Shown piece after piece: positions 5,284-15,100 of a stretch of 18,233 bases of DNA (position 1 is its first letter; every line of letters starts with the position of its first letter). The notes under the pieces were generated by a model. It was not told the DNA's origin, did not search any database, and saw only the letters and a program-made list of their open reading frames with translations. The translations under genes and the position numbers were made by a program. The stretch is from JBEHWX01 sp048498995 (GTDB taxonomy: Bacteria > Bacteroidota > Ignavibacteria > OLB7), in assembly GCA_048498995.1 (NCBI GenBank), contig JBEHWX010000111.1:1-18233 (forward strand). The letters run 5' to 3'.

Positions 5284-8200
5284 ATGCAACGACGGACGAC
5301 TGTTCTTCCCTCCGTCCCACGACGGCGAGCGACCGCGTGGACATACCTTCTGGCAACGATCGGTGCGCTCGTGGCACTGGTTTCCAGCGCAAGCGCGCAG
5401 ATGAGCGGCACGTATACGATCGGCGGCTCCGGCGCCAGCTACTCCTCGATCGAGAGCGCGATCTCCGCGCTTCAGTCGAGCGGCGTCAGCGGCGCGGTCA
5501 CCTTCCGCATCAACAGCGGAACCTACACGCCGCCGTCGGCCGGCTACCGTCTGGCGGCCGTCTCCGGCATGAGCGCCAGCAACACGGTCACCTTCAAGCC
5601 GGCCAGCGGCGCCACGGTCACCATCTCCGGTTCGACCAGCTCCGGTTGCGCCATCTTCAACATCTCCGGCGGCAAGTACTACATCATCGACGGGTCCAAC
5701 TCCAGCGGAGGCACGACCCGTGACATGACGATCCGCCAGACCGAGACGAACTACAACTCGGCGATCCTGCTCTACAACGACGCCGACCTGAACACGGTCA
5801 AGAACTGCGTTCTGCAGGCCAATGCGCAGTACTCGAGCTACTACTCCTCGCAGTACTACAACGCGTACGTTTCCTACGGCGACGGCATCGTGGCCATCGG
5901 CTGCGCCTCGTCGACCTCCGGCAACGACTCGAACACGGTGCAGAACAACCAGATCGGCGATCAGAGCTATACCTACGCCAGCAACGTCGCCGTCACGATC
6001 TCCGGCTACAACCCGGGCACCGGCTCGGGCATCAACAACATCGGCAACAAGATCATCGGCAACGACATCGTGAACTTCGGCAAGGGTACCAGCTACACCG
6101 TCGCCGGCATCACGATGTACTACTATGTGCAGGGGACGCTGATTCAGAACAACGATATCCACCTGACGCAGGCAGCACCCTATTACTCCGTCTATGGTAT
6201 CTACATCTACGATTACTACACCAACACCGGCAATCACACGATCGACGGCAACAAGATCTACAAGCTTGCCGGCACGCCGACCTACGGCTACGAGTATCTC
6301 TACGGCATCTACAACTATGTGTCGGCCACGCAGACCTCGACGTTCAGCAACAACATGATCTCGCTGACCGAGAGCGGGCCGGCCTATCAGTACCTGATGT
6401 ACATTTCCGGCAGCGGCACCTACAACGTCTACTACAACAGCCTCTACGCCGGCGGCGTGGCCGACAGCTATTACTCGACCTACATGCTCTACAAGAGCGG
6501 CAGCTTCACGGTCGACCACAAGAACAACATCTACTATTCGACGCGCACCGGCGGCACCGCCTCCAACTACGGTCTGTACGTCAGCTCGACGACCGGGTGG
6601 ACGTCGAACAACAACCTGATCAACGTCAACACCGGCTCGAACTACTATACCGGCTACCTGAGCGGCACCCGCACCACGCTGGCCAACTTCCAGTCGGCCG
6701 GCTCCAACGACGCCAACAGCGTCGGCGGCATTCCGCAGTTCGTCAACCCGGATATCGGCAACCTGCACATCCAGACCGGACGTCGCACGCCGGTCGAGGG
6801 ACGCGCCACGGCGCTCTCGGCGGTGACCACCGACATCGACGGCAACACCCGGAGCACGAGCACGCCGGATATCGGCGCCGACGAGGGGAGCTTCACCGGC
6901 GTCCTCAACGACGACATGGCCTCCGACCGCTTCCTGAACCCGCTGAACGGGCGCACGGTGCGCGCCGGCAACAGCTTCGTCCCCTCCGGGATGATCTACA
7001 ACACCGGCACCAACAGCCGCACGAACGCGACAGTCCGCTTCCGGATCTGGAGCGGCACCTCGATCGTCTACAACGACGTGCAGACGATCGCCACGCTGCC
7101 GGGGCTGACCACGCAGGCGGTGAACTTCAACGCCAGCGGCAACGTCTCCGGCAGCACCGCGCTGACCAGCGGCACCTACACGATCGAGATGCGGACCGAG
7201 CTCACCGGCGATCAGGACACGGCCAACGACGCGGTCTACGGCACGATCTACGTGAAGTCGCCGTTGTCCGGCACCTACACGATCAACCGCTCCGGCAGCG
7301 GCCTGAGGAACTACACCTCGTTCACCACCGCCATCCAGGACATGGGCGCGCTCGGCGTCTCGACGGCCGCCGGCGATTCGTCGGTGACCTTCCTGATCTC
7401 CGGCGGCACCTACGACGGCAGCACCGAGACCTTCCCGCTGGTGCTCCCGAACGCCCCGGGCATCTCCTCCTCCCGGACCGTCACCTTCAAGCCGACCAGC
7501 GGCGCCACGGTGATCCTGTCCGGCAACAGCTCCGGTCCGCTGGTCGACATCAACCAGGGTGATTACTTCACCTTCGACGGATCCAACGGAGCCAGCGCCA
7601 CCTCGCGCAACATGAAGGTGGTCAACAGCGGCAGCGGCCCGACCTTCCGGTTCATCAACGGCGCCACCTACAACGTGGTGAAGAACCTTCAGGCGCTCTC
7701 GAACAACCCGTCGACCACCTACTATTCGAGCGGCAACAACGGCAACATCGTCTTCTCGAATACCTCGGTCGGCATCGCCAACTCGTACAACACGCTGATG
7801 AACAACATCATCGGCGACACGACCGGCACGCTCCGCGCCGGGCAGCAGGTGTTCTCCTACGGCGACTACAGCTACCCGAACACGGCCAACCTGATCCAGG
7901 GGAACGAGATCGTCAACTTCGGCAACGTCAATAGCGGCTACGGCATCGTGGCCAGCTATTACAACAACCAGGTCAAGATCTACGGCAACACGATCCACAA
8001 CTCCTCGACCAGCAACACCGCCAGCGGCTACAGCATGTATGGCGTGTACTACTACTACACCTACGGCAGCAACGACACCATAGCCTACAACAAGGTCTAT
8101 GATCTGGTCAGCGGCTATCCGTACGGCGTCGGCATGTACGGTATCTCGGTCTACTATCCGAACAGCGGATCGACGGTGGTGGTGGCCAACAACATGATCG

Positions 8201-11200
8201 ACCTGGGAGGATCGAACGCCTACGTCTACGGCGTCTACATCTACGGCTACAACTCGTCGACCACGAAGGTGGAGCAGAACACGATCAACGCCAGCGGCAC
8301 GCCGTCGAGCTCCTACAACGTGTACAACGCCTACAGCAGCGTGTCGATGACGCTGCGGAACAACATCCTGTCGAACACCCGCACCAACTCCGGCTACAGC
8401 GACTACCTGGTCTACGTGCCGAGCATGAGCGGTACCCTGCAGAGCAACAACAACTACTTCTCGACCGCCTCCGGCGGCTACGTCGGTTACTACACGACCA
8501 CGTACAACACCCTCTCCGGCTGGCAGAGCGCCACCGGCATGGACGCCGGCAGCGCCTCCGGCAGCGTGCCGTACGTCGACGCGCCGAACCACGACCTCCA
8601 CATCGACACCCGCCCGGTGTTCAAGGGTGAGGGCATGGGGGCCAACGCCGGCTATGCCTACGACTTCGACATGCAGCAGCGCGACGCGGCCACGCCGGAC
8701 ATGGGCGCCGACGAGGGTGACTTCAACGGCGGCGGCATCGTGCTCAGCTACCCGAACGGCGGCGAGCAGCTCACCGTCGGCTATCTGCTGACGGTCCAGT
8801 ACACGACCAACCGTCCGATGGGAGTCCGCATCGAGCTGTCGACCAACAACGGCGGCACCTGGATCTCCTACGGCTCGGTGAGCCCGACCTCGACCGGCTC
8901 CAACAGCTTCACGTTCACCACGCCGGACACGGTCACCAACGTGGCCAGGCTCCGCGTGATCAGCATGAAGAACCAGTACGAGGCCGACACGAGCGACCGC
9001 ACCTTCTCGCTGGTCCGCCCGATCGTGACGCTGATGGCTCCGAACGGCGGCGAGCGCCTGATCGGCAGCGACACGACGTCGATCCGCTGGAGCTCGCAGT
9101 TCGTTCCGCCGACGCTGAAGGCGCAGATCGACTACTCGATCGACGGCGGCATCAACTGGCTGCCGATCGCCACGAACATCACGTCGAACAACCTGCCGGC
9201 CAACAACTCCTTCGACTGGATCATCCCGAGCGTCACCACGCAGACGGCGGTGATGCGGGTGAAGCTCATCGGCTCGACGATCGGTGATGTCTCCGATCAG
9301 TACTTCACGATCCTTCCGACGCCGAGCGTCCAGGTCAACACGCCGAACGGCGGCGAGCGCCTGTTCGTCGGCGAGAAGAACACGATCACCTGGTCGTCGA
9401 TCTCGACCGATTACGTGACGCTCAACTACTCGACCGATGCCGGCGCCACCTGGAGCGAGATCGCGCACCGGATTCCGGCCTACCTCGGCAGCTACGACTG
9501 GACGGTGCCGAACACGCCGTCGACCACCGCGCTGGTGCGCGTGGTGAACGTGGAGCGCCCGCGCTTCACCGATCAGTCGGACGTGGCCTTCTCGATCCTG
9601 AAGGCGGACCTGAAGGTCACCGCGCCGAACGGCGGCGAGAAGTACGAGCTGAACCAGCCGGTGACGGTCAACTGGACCTCGCAGAACTCCACGCGCGTCA
9701 AGGTGGAGTACTCCTCCAACGGCGGCAACACGTGGCAGACGGTCGGAAGCGGCATCCCCGCCTCGCTCGGCAGCTACCAGTTCACGCCGACGGCCACGCC
9801 GACCAAGAACGGCATGGTCCGCATCAGCGACGAGGATCGTCCGACGATCAACGACATGTCCGACGGCGCCTTCGAGATCCGCGAGGCCAAGGCGATCGTG
9901 CTCTACTCGCCGGCGACCGGCGACGAGTACCCGCGCGGCAGCATGGCGCAGATCACCTGGAGCGCTCCGCGCATCGACGCGGTGAACCTGCTCTACAGCT
10001 CGAACAACGGCGCCAGCTGGACCACGATCGCCTCGAACGTCCCCTCCTCGCAGGGGAGCTACGGGTGGATCGTCCCGACGGTGACGACGACGCAGGCGAA
10101 GGTGCGGGTGATGGAGGTCGGCGGGGCCACGGTGGCCGAGAGCGGCGTGTTCTCGATCATCGAGCCGAAGGTGCCGTTCATCCAGGTTCTCTCGCCGAAC
10201 GGCGGTGAGAAGTACACGATCGGCCAGGACATCACGGTTTCCTGGACGAGCGCGAACATCACCGATCGCCTGACGATCTCCTACTCGACCGACGGCGGCA
10301 CGAGCTGGAGCACGATCCAGTCGAACGTCTCGCCGCTCGTCTCCCAGATCACCTGGAAGGCTCCGAGCGTCGAGGGAACGAACTACCGGGTGAAGGTGGC
10401 CTCCTCGGCGACCAGCGACATGTCGGACGCGAACTTCACGGTCAGCCGTCTGCTGGCTCCGAAGCTCACGATCATCTATCCGAACGGCGGCGAGGCACTG
10501 CGCGTGGATTCGACGATCGCGATCACCTGGAACGAGCAGGACATCACCGGTGCCGGCGCGATGGTCGACCTGAGCTACTCGGTCGACGGCGGCAAGGCCT
10601 GGACGCCGATCGCCTCGGTGCCGGCCGGAACGATGCGCTACACCTGGCAGGTGCCGGACAAGCCCTCGGGCAACGTTATGGTGCAGGCGAGCGTGGCCGG
10701 CGTGGCCACCGACCGCTCCGACGCCGTCTTCAGCATCCAGTCGAAGCTCATGCAGCCGATCACCGTCCTGACGCCGAACGGCGGCGAGACGCTGACGGCC
10801 GGCACGCCGTACACGGTCACCTACTCGGCCCCGAGCGACGTGGTCAACGTCTGGGTGTTCTTCTCCCGCGACGGTGGCGTGAACTGGGAGCCGGTGGTGG
10901 GCCCGATCCCGAACTCGGGGAGCTACACCTGGCCGGTGCCGAACTTCGCCACGACGATCACCACGGCCCTGGTCCGGGTCGCCGACGCGGCCGACATGAA
11001 CCGTCGCGACGAGTCGGATGCTCCGTTCACGATCAAGGCGACCTCGACCTCGTCGGTCGGCATGGACGCCGCGGTCACCGGAGCGCGTGGGCTGACGCTG
11101 ATCGGGAACTTCCCGAATCCGTTCGCCAGCTCGACGGAGATCCGCTGGGTGCAGCCGACGACGGCCGAGGCAACGCTCCGGCTGTTCCAGGAGAACGGCA

Positions 11201-11349
11201 CGCTGGCGCGGGATCTCTGGCTCGGCCAGCATGAGGCCGGATCGCAGCGCTTCACGCTGCCGGCCGGGGACCTCTCCAGCGGCGTCTATCACTACGAGCT
11301 CCGTGTCGGAGCCGAGATCGCGCGCGGCGTGTTACTGATCGCCCGCTAA
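5284..11349 (+). CDS. Giant T9SS-secreted protein A: beta-helix x2, Ig-like PNGGE x8
   Basis: The protein has 2021 aa. The signal peptide is residues 1-38 (basic start, hydrophobic core, cut after SSASA). Residues ~42-535 are a right-handed beta-helix-type module opening SGTYTIGGSGASYSSIESAI and closing DIGADEG. About 540-661 is a CARDB-like linker ending GDQDTANDAVYG. About 662-1150 is a second beta-helix module opening SGTYTINRSGSGLRNYTSF and closing DMGADEG. About 1152-1919 holds eight Ig-like repeats of ~95 residues, each opening with PNGGE (the fifth is degenerate, PATGDE) and carrying a YS.[DN]GG..W core. About 1920-2021 is a type A T9SS sorting domain (NFPNPFASSTEIRW...ELRVGAEIARGVLLIAR). 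The protein is predicted to be exported across the outer membrane and surface-anchored or released. No catalytic signature is seen, so adhesion or polysaccharide binding is inference. The beta-helix modules are strikingly Tyr-rich. Codons TTA, CTA and TCA are essentially absent. Confidence 0.92.
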   Translation: MQRRTTVLPSVPRRRATAWTYLLATIGALVALVSSASAQMSGTYTIGGSGASYSSIESAISALQSSGVSGAVTFRINSGTYTPPSAGYRLAAVSGMSASNTVTFKPASGATVTISGSTSSGCAIFNISGGKYYIIDGSNSSGGTTRDMTIRQTETNYNSAILLYNDADLNTVKNCVLQANAQYSSYYSSQYYNAYVSYGDGIVAIGCASSTSGNDSNTVQNNQIGDQSYTYASNVAVTISGYNPGTGSGINNIGNKIIGNDIVNFGKGTSYTVAGITMYYYVQGTLIQNNDIHLTQAAPYYSVYGIYIYDYYTNTGNHTIDGNKIYKLAGTPTYGYEYLYGIYNYVSATQTSTFSNNMISLTESGPAYQYLMYISGSGTYNVYYNSLYAGGVADSYYSTYMLYKSGSFTVDHKNNIYYSTRTGGTASNYGLYVSSTTGWTSNNNLINVNTGSNYYTGYLSGTRTTLANFQSAGSNDANSVGGIPQFVNPDIGNLHIQTGRRTPVEGRATALSAVTTDIDGNTRSTSTPDIGADEGSFTGVLNDDMASDRFLNPLNGRTVRAGNSFVPSGMIYNTGTNSRTNATVRFRIWSGTSIVYNDVQTIATLPGLTTQAVNFNASGNVSGSTALTSGTYTIEMRTELTGDQDTANDAVYGTIYVKSPLSGTYTINRSGSGLRNYTSFTTAIQDMGALGVSTAAGDSSVTFLISGGTYDGSTETFPLVLPNAPGISSSRTVTFKPTSGATVILSGNSSGPLVDINQGDYFTFDGSNGASATSRNMKVVNSGSGPTFRFINGATYNVVKNLQALSNNPSTTYYSSGNNGNIVFSNTSVGIANSYNTLMNNIIGDTTGTLRAGQQVFSYGDYSYPNTANLIQGNEIVNFGNVNSGYGIVASYYNNQVKIYGNTIHNSSTSNTASGYSMYGVYYYYTYGSNDTIAYNKVYDLVSGYPYGVGMYGISVYYPNSGSTVVVANNMIDLGGSNAYVYGVYIYGYNSSTTKVEQNTINASGTPSSSYNVYNAYSSVSMTLRNNILSNTRTNSGYSDYLVYVPSMSGTLQSNNNYFSTASGGYVGYYTTTYNTLSGWQSATGMDAGSASGSVPYVDAPNHDLHIDTRPVFKGEGMGANAGYAYDFDMQQRDAATPDMGADEGDFNGGGIVLSYPNGGEQLTVGYLLTVQYTTNRPMGVRIELSTNNGGTWISYGSVSPTSTGSNSFTFTTPDTVTNVARLRVISMKNQYEADTSDRTFSLVRPIVTLMAPNGGERLIGSDTTSIRWSSQFVPPTLKAQIDYSIDGGINWLPIATNITSNNLPANNSFDWIIPSVTTQTAVMRVKLIGSTIGDVSDQYFTILPTPSVQVNTPNGGERLFVGEKNTITWSSISTDYVTLNYSTDAGATWSEIAHRIPAYLGSYDWTVPNTPSTTALVRVVNVERPRFTDQSDVAFSILKADLKVTAPNGGEKYELNQPVTVNWTSQNSTRVKVEYSSNGGNTWQTVGSGIPASLGSYQFTPTATPTKNGMVRISDEDRPTINDMSDGAFEIREAKAIVLYSPATGDEYPRGSMAQITWSAPRIDAVNLLYSSNNGASWTTIASNVPSSQGSYGWIVPTVTTTQAKVRVMEVGGATVAESGVFSIIEPKVPFIQVLSPNGGEKYTIGQDITVSWTSANITDRLTISYSTDGGTSWSTIQSNVSPLVSQITWKAPSVEGTNYRVKVASSATSDMSDANFTVSRLLAPKLTIIYPNGGEALRVDSTIAITWNEQDITGAGAMVDLSYSVDGGKAWTPIASVPAGTMRYTWQVPDKPSGNVMVQASVAGVATDRSDAVFSIQSKLMQPITVLTPNGGETLTAGTPYTVTYSAPSDVVNVWVFFSRDGGVNWEPVVGPIPNSGSYTWPVPNFATTITTALVRVADAADMNRRDESDAPFTIKATSTSSVGMDAAVTGARGLTLIGNFPNPFASSTEIRWVQPTTAEATLRLFQENGTLARDLWLGQHEAGSQRFTLPAGDLSSGVYHYELRVGAEIARGVLLIAR

Positions 11350-11377
11350 GCGTCGTTACCCTAGCGGTCAACGCACG

Positions 11378-11417
11378 GCGCCCCTCCGGTGTTCGCACCG
11401 GAGGGGCGCTCTCGTTT
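11378..11417 (+). terminator. Intrinsic terminator of giant protein A
   Basis: A 14-bp perfect stem (GCGCCCCTCCGGTG with its complement at 11396-11409) closes on a TTCG loop and is followed by TCTCGTTT. It begins 28 bases after the stop codon. Strong stem, moderate U-tail. Confidence 0.85.
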
Positions 11418-11449
11418 CCGCTCCGCCGGAATCGGTGCCGCCAATCCCG

Positions 11450-11546
11450 GCATCCCAGATTCCAGCATCCCAGATTCCAGCATCCCAGATTCCAGCATCC
11501 CAGATTCCGGCATCCCAGATTCCGGCTCTCCCGATTCCGGCATCCC
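11450..11546. repeat. 15-bp tandem repeat, five near-perfect copies plus two decayed
   Basis: The unit GCATCCCAGATTCC[AG] starts at 11450, 11465, 11480, 11495 and 11510. A sixth copy at 11525 is degenerate (GCTCTCCCGATTCCG) and a partial seventh begins at 11540. The first three copies are identical and the next two differ only in their last base. There are no spacers, so it is a minisatellite and not a CRISPR array. It lies between the terminator of A and the promoter of B. Confidence 0.92.
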
Positions 11547-11701
11547 CCGATCGAGCCATCGGTGTCGGCCCGGCCGGGACCGCGCGGAGGGGCCCCGGAA
11601 GGGGGAATCGGCAAATATCTGAATGGAGGTTTTCGCGGTGGATTCGCGGCCCATTCGGGAGACCGGATGGTCCTTCCGGCCGCATGGATTCTGGGAGATT
11701 T

Positions 11702-11779
11702 CGATTTCGGGCCGAAATCGAGGTTCGCCCCATTGAAAAAAGGTTGATTGCCTACCGGTGGATAAAGTAGATTATCCCC
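11702..11779 (+). promoter_or_regulatory. Promoter-like block for giant protein B with upstream inverted repeat
   Basis: CGATTTCGG and CCGAAATCG (11702-11710 and 11712-11720) form a 9-bp inverted repeat around one base. TTGATT follows at 11744-11749. AAAG-N4-TTATC-CCC (11764-11779) includes TAGATT at 11768 (18-base spacer) or GATTAT at 11770 (20-base spacer) as possible -10 sites. Order and spacing resemble the block before giant protein A (4490-4558). Confidence 0.4.
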
Positions 11780-12037
11780 ACGTTTTTCCGGATCCCACTG
11801 GAATCGATATACCGTGTCGCCGGTTGCGACGATACTCGAACCGGCCGGTCTAAGCCTGAGACGACTAGACGACGCTCACCCCAGATAGAGCCACCGTCTT
11901 CTCGACGCACGCGGCCGCGTGCTCCGTTTCCGAAGCGCTAACACAACCCATACGACGGGAACACCAACGTTCTTCCCGTAGCACGTGATGGCCCGTCCAG
12001 GCCATCCACTGCCCATTCGTCCCGTACGAGGAGGAAC

Positions 12038-12112
12038 ATGGGCATCGCCCCGACATACCGTTCCCTATCAACCCCTCATCCAGATAGTCGAAGGAGCTTC
12101 CATGCTTCATGA
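12038..12112 (+). CDS. Possible 24-aa leader peptide overlapping the start of giant protein B
   Basis: ATG 12038 follows AGGAGG (12029-12034) with a short three-base spacer; this is the strongest Shine-Dalgarno-like sequence in the window. The ORF encodes MGIAPTYRSLSTPHPDSRRS and four more residues, and ends at TGA 12110-12112, eleven bases inside the B gene in another frame. That permits translational coupling: a ribosome terminating there is eight bases past the B start codon and next to its AAGGAG. It uses CTA and TCA codons, otherwise nearly absent here, which argues either against it being a normal gene or for a pausing leader. No hydrophobic or toxin-like character. Two hairpins precede it. 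No counterpart precedes giant protein A. Confidence 0.3.
   Translation: MGIAPTYRSLSTPHPDSRRSFHAS
12091..12096 (+). promoter_or_regulatory. Ribosome-binding site of giant protein B
   Basis: AAGGAG lies five bases before ATG 12102. It decides the start against the longer frame opening at 11985 and against a downstream ATG at 12123. The predicted signal-peptide cut then falls after residue 38, exactly as in protein A. Confidence 0.8.
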
Positions 12113-15100
12113 TCCCACTTCGATGCTCGGCTCGCCATCGGCGCGCGCAAGACGACGAAGGAGAACACTGTCGTTTCTCTTCGCGCTCTTCTGCGTGATC
12201 TCCGCGGCGCAGGCCCAGCTCTCCGGCACCTATACCGTTGGCGGCAGCGGTGCCAGCTACAACGCCATCGAGGATGCGATCGCCGCCGTGCAGTCCAGCG
12301 GCGTCAGCGGCGCGGTCACCTTCCTCATCAACGGAGGCACCTACACGCCCCCCTCCGGCGGCTATACGCTGAGCGCGGTGGCGACCATGAGCGCCTCCAA
12401 CACCGTGACCTTCAGGCCGGCCAACGGCGCCACGGTCGTCATCGACGGCAACATCTCCTCGCCGATCTTCAACATCAGCGGCGGCGATTACTTCATCCTC
12501 GACGGAGCCAACAGCACCGGCGGGTCGACCCGTAACTGGAAGGTGATCAACCGCGGCAGCAGCCAGGTGATCAAGTTCGTCAACGGCGCCACCTACAACA
12601 CGGTGCGCAACATGAACCTGATCGGCAACGCCACCTCCAACTCCGTCGGCATCATCAACTTCAGCTCCTCGACCTCGGCCAACGGCGGCAACTCCTACAA
12701 CGCCGTCAGCTCCAACACCCTCGGTGACTCGGCCGGAACGCTGCGCTCGACCACCGGCATCTACTCCTCCGGCACCACCGGGGCGAGCACGACCAACGTG
12801 GCCAACCGGATCGAGAACAACGACATCATCAACTACGGCAACGGGAGCAGCACCGCCTACGGCGTCTGGACGGCCGCGGGCAATCAGCAGGTGAAGATCC
12901 TGGGCAACCGTATCCGGAACTCGATCAAGACCGGCTCCAACGGCGACATGGAAGGGGTAAGGTTCGACAACAACTCGGACAACTACCTGGACACGATCGC
13001 CTACAACCGTATCTGGGACATCTCGACCACCAGCGCCACGGCCACCCTCCGTGGCATCACGGTCTGGTACCAGAGCGCGTCGAGCTCGCTCGTGATCCAC
13101 AACAACATGGTGTCGGTGATCGCCAACGACGGCACGCTCGGCGGCGTCTACATCGACCCGACCGTGGCGGCGCCGACCTATCTCTATCACAACTCGATCT
13201 ACGTGGGGGGGACGAACACGACCGCCTCCACCACGTCGCGCGTGGTGTGGGTGTCCACCAGCGCGGCCGTCACCGCGCGGGACAACATCCTGGTCAACGA
13301 GCGCTCCTCGACCGGCACGAACACCAACCGGGTGATCGACATGTCGAGCGCGACCAACACCTCGAGCTTCTCCTACAACGTGCTCTACGCCGCCGGCTCC
13401 AGCACGACGATCGGCTACGCCGGATCGACCGCCTACCAGACGATGAGCGCCTGGCAGGGAACCGGCCGCGACGCCAACAGCTTCTACGGCAATCCCCGCT
13501 TCGTGAGCCCGACGACCGGCGACCTCCATATCTCGACCACGCGGCGGACGCCGGTGGAGAGCCGGGGCACGCCGATCGCCGGCATCACGACCGACATCGA
13601 CGGCAACACCCGCAGCACGGTGGCGCCGGATGCCGGCGCCGACGAGGGGAACTTCCTCGGACTGCTCTCGGATGACGTCGAGGCGCTGGCGCTGATCGCG
13701 CCGGTCAACGGCGCGCTGGTGCGCAACGGCACCTCCTACTCCCCGACCGGCAGCGTGATCAACAGCGGCACGACCGCCGAGACGAACGTGGCCGTGCGCC
13801 TCCGAATCGTCGATCAGTCCACCGGCACGGTGGTCTACGAGGACGTGGCCACGCTTCCCACGCTCGCGGTTTCCGGAGGCCCGCAGACGGTGACCTTCAA
13901 CGCCAGCGGCTCGGTCACCGGCACCATCGGCTCCCTGGCCGACGGAAGCTATCGCGCCCAGATGTTCGTGGAGCTCGGCGCCGACGGCGACCGGACCAAC
14001 GACACGGTGACGGCGAGCTTCGTGGTGAAAGGCCCCCTCTCCGGCACCTACACGATCAACCCGGCCGGCAGCGGATCGAGGAACTACGCCTCGTTCACCG
14101 CCGCGCTCAGCGATCTGAATCAGCTCGGCGTCTCCGCGGCCGTGACCTTCCAGGTCGCCGGCGGCACCTACGGCGGCGCCGAGACGCTCCCGCTCCGCCT
14201 GGCCCCGATCGCCGGCGCCTCGGCCACCAACACGGTCACCTTCACTCCCGCCTCCGGCGCGACCCCGGTGATCGACGGCAACGTCGCGACGCAGATCATC
14301 CTGTTCGACGGAGCCGACTACGTGGTGTTCGACGGAGCCAACAGCACCGGCGGATCGACCCGTAACTGGAAAGTGATCAACCGCGGCAGCGGCCAGGTGA
14401 TCAAGTTCGTCAACGGCGCCACCTACAACACGGTGCGCAACATGAACCTGATCGGCAACGCCACCTCCAACTCCGTCGGCATCATCAACTTCAGCTCCTC
14501 GACCTCGGCCAACGGCGGCAACTCCTACAACGCCGTCAGCTCCAACACCCTCGGTGACTCGGCCGGAACGCTGCGCTCGACCACCGGCATCTACTCCTCC
14601 GGCACCACCGGGGCGAGCACGACCAACGTGGCCAACCGGATCGAGAACAACGACATCATCAACTACGGCAACGGGAGCAGCACCGCCTACGGCGTCTGGA
14701 CGGCCGCGGGCAATCAGCAGGTGAAGATCCTGGGCAACCGTATCCGGAACTCGATCAAGACCGGCTCCAGCGGCGACATGGAAGGGGTAAGGTTCGACAA
14801 CAACTCGGACAACTACCTGGACACGATCGCCTACAACCGTATCTGGGACATCTCGACCACCAGCACCACGGCCACGCTTCGCGGCATCAACGTCTGGTAT
14901 CTGAGCGCGTCGAGCTCACTGACGATCCAGAACAACATGGTGTCGGTGATCGCCAACGACGGCACGCTCGGCGGCGTCTACATCGACCCGACGGCCGCGG
15001 CGTCGGTCAACCTCTACTACAACTCGATCTACATCGGGGGCAGCAACTCCGCGGCGTCGACCACGTCGCGCGCCGTGTGGGTATCGACCAACGCCCTGAT

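Larger units (their letters stand above)
11350..12101. other. Intergenic region between the two giant genes
   Basis: About 750 bases with no convincing gene apart from a 24-codon leader ORF at the end. In order it holds an intrinsic terminator (11378-11409), a 15-bp tandem repeat (11450-11546), an inverted repeat plus promoter-like block (11702-11779), and about 320 bases of probable 5' leader. The leader contains hairpins at 11955-11979 (ACGGGAA/TTCCCGT) and 11987-12006 (GATGGCC/GGCCATC) ahead of the leader ORF and the start of B. Confidence 0.6.

Noticed and set aside
6597..7562. 321-codon plus-strand ORF within giant protein A in another frame
   Set aside because: Arg/His/Gln-rich out-of-frame translation typical of GC-rich DNA; fully inside a well-supported gene.
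5221..11292. 2023-codon open frame on the minus strand, opposite giant protein A
   Set aside because: Its codons are exact reverse complements of the sense codons, so it stays open simply because A avoids TTA, CTA and TCA. The product is an Arg/Val/Asp/His/Gly mixture with no domain, signal or start context, while the sense frame has clear domains.
11450..11546. CRISPR-like array
   Set aside because: Units are directly adjacent with no unique spacers and are only 15 bp long; no cas genes are present.
11252..11614. Minus-strand 'pentapeptide-repeat protein' (NLGCW units)
   Set aside because: The pentapeptides come from the 15-bp minisatellite read in one frame; other frames give equally regular peptides, and there is no gene context or start signal.
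11985..12101. N-terminal extension of giant protein B from 11985
   Set aside because: No Shine-Dalgarno at 11985, and the signal peptide would be internal. ATG 12102 has AAGGAG at the right distance.
11865..13529. Minus-strand ORF of 554 codons opposite giant protein B
   Set aside because: Same codon-phase shadow as opposite A; composition is artefactual. The ORFs at 14916-16226 and 16662-18194 on the minus strand are rejected for the same reason.
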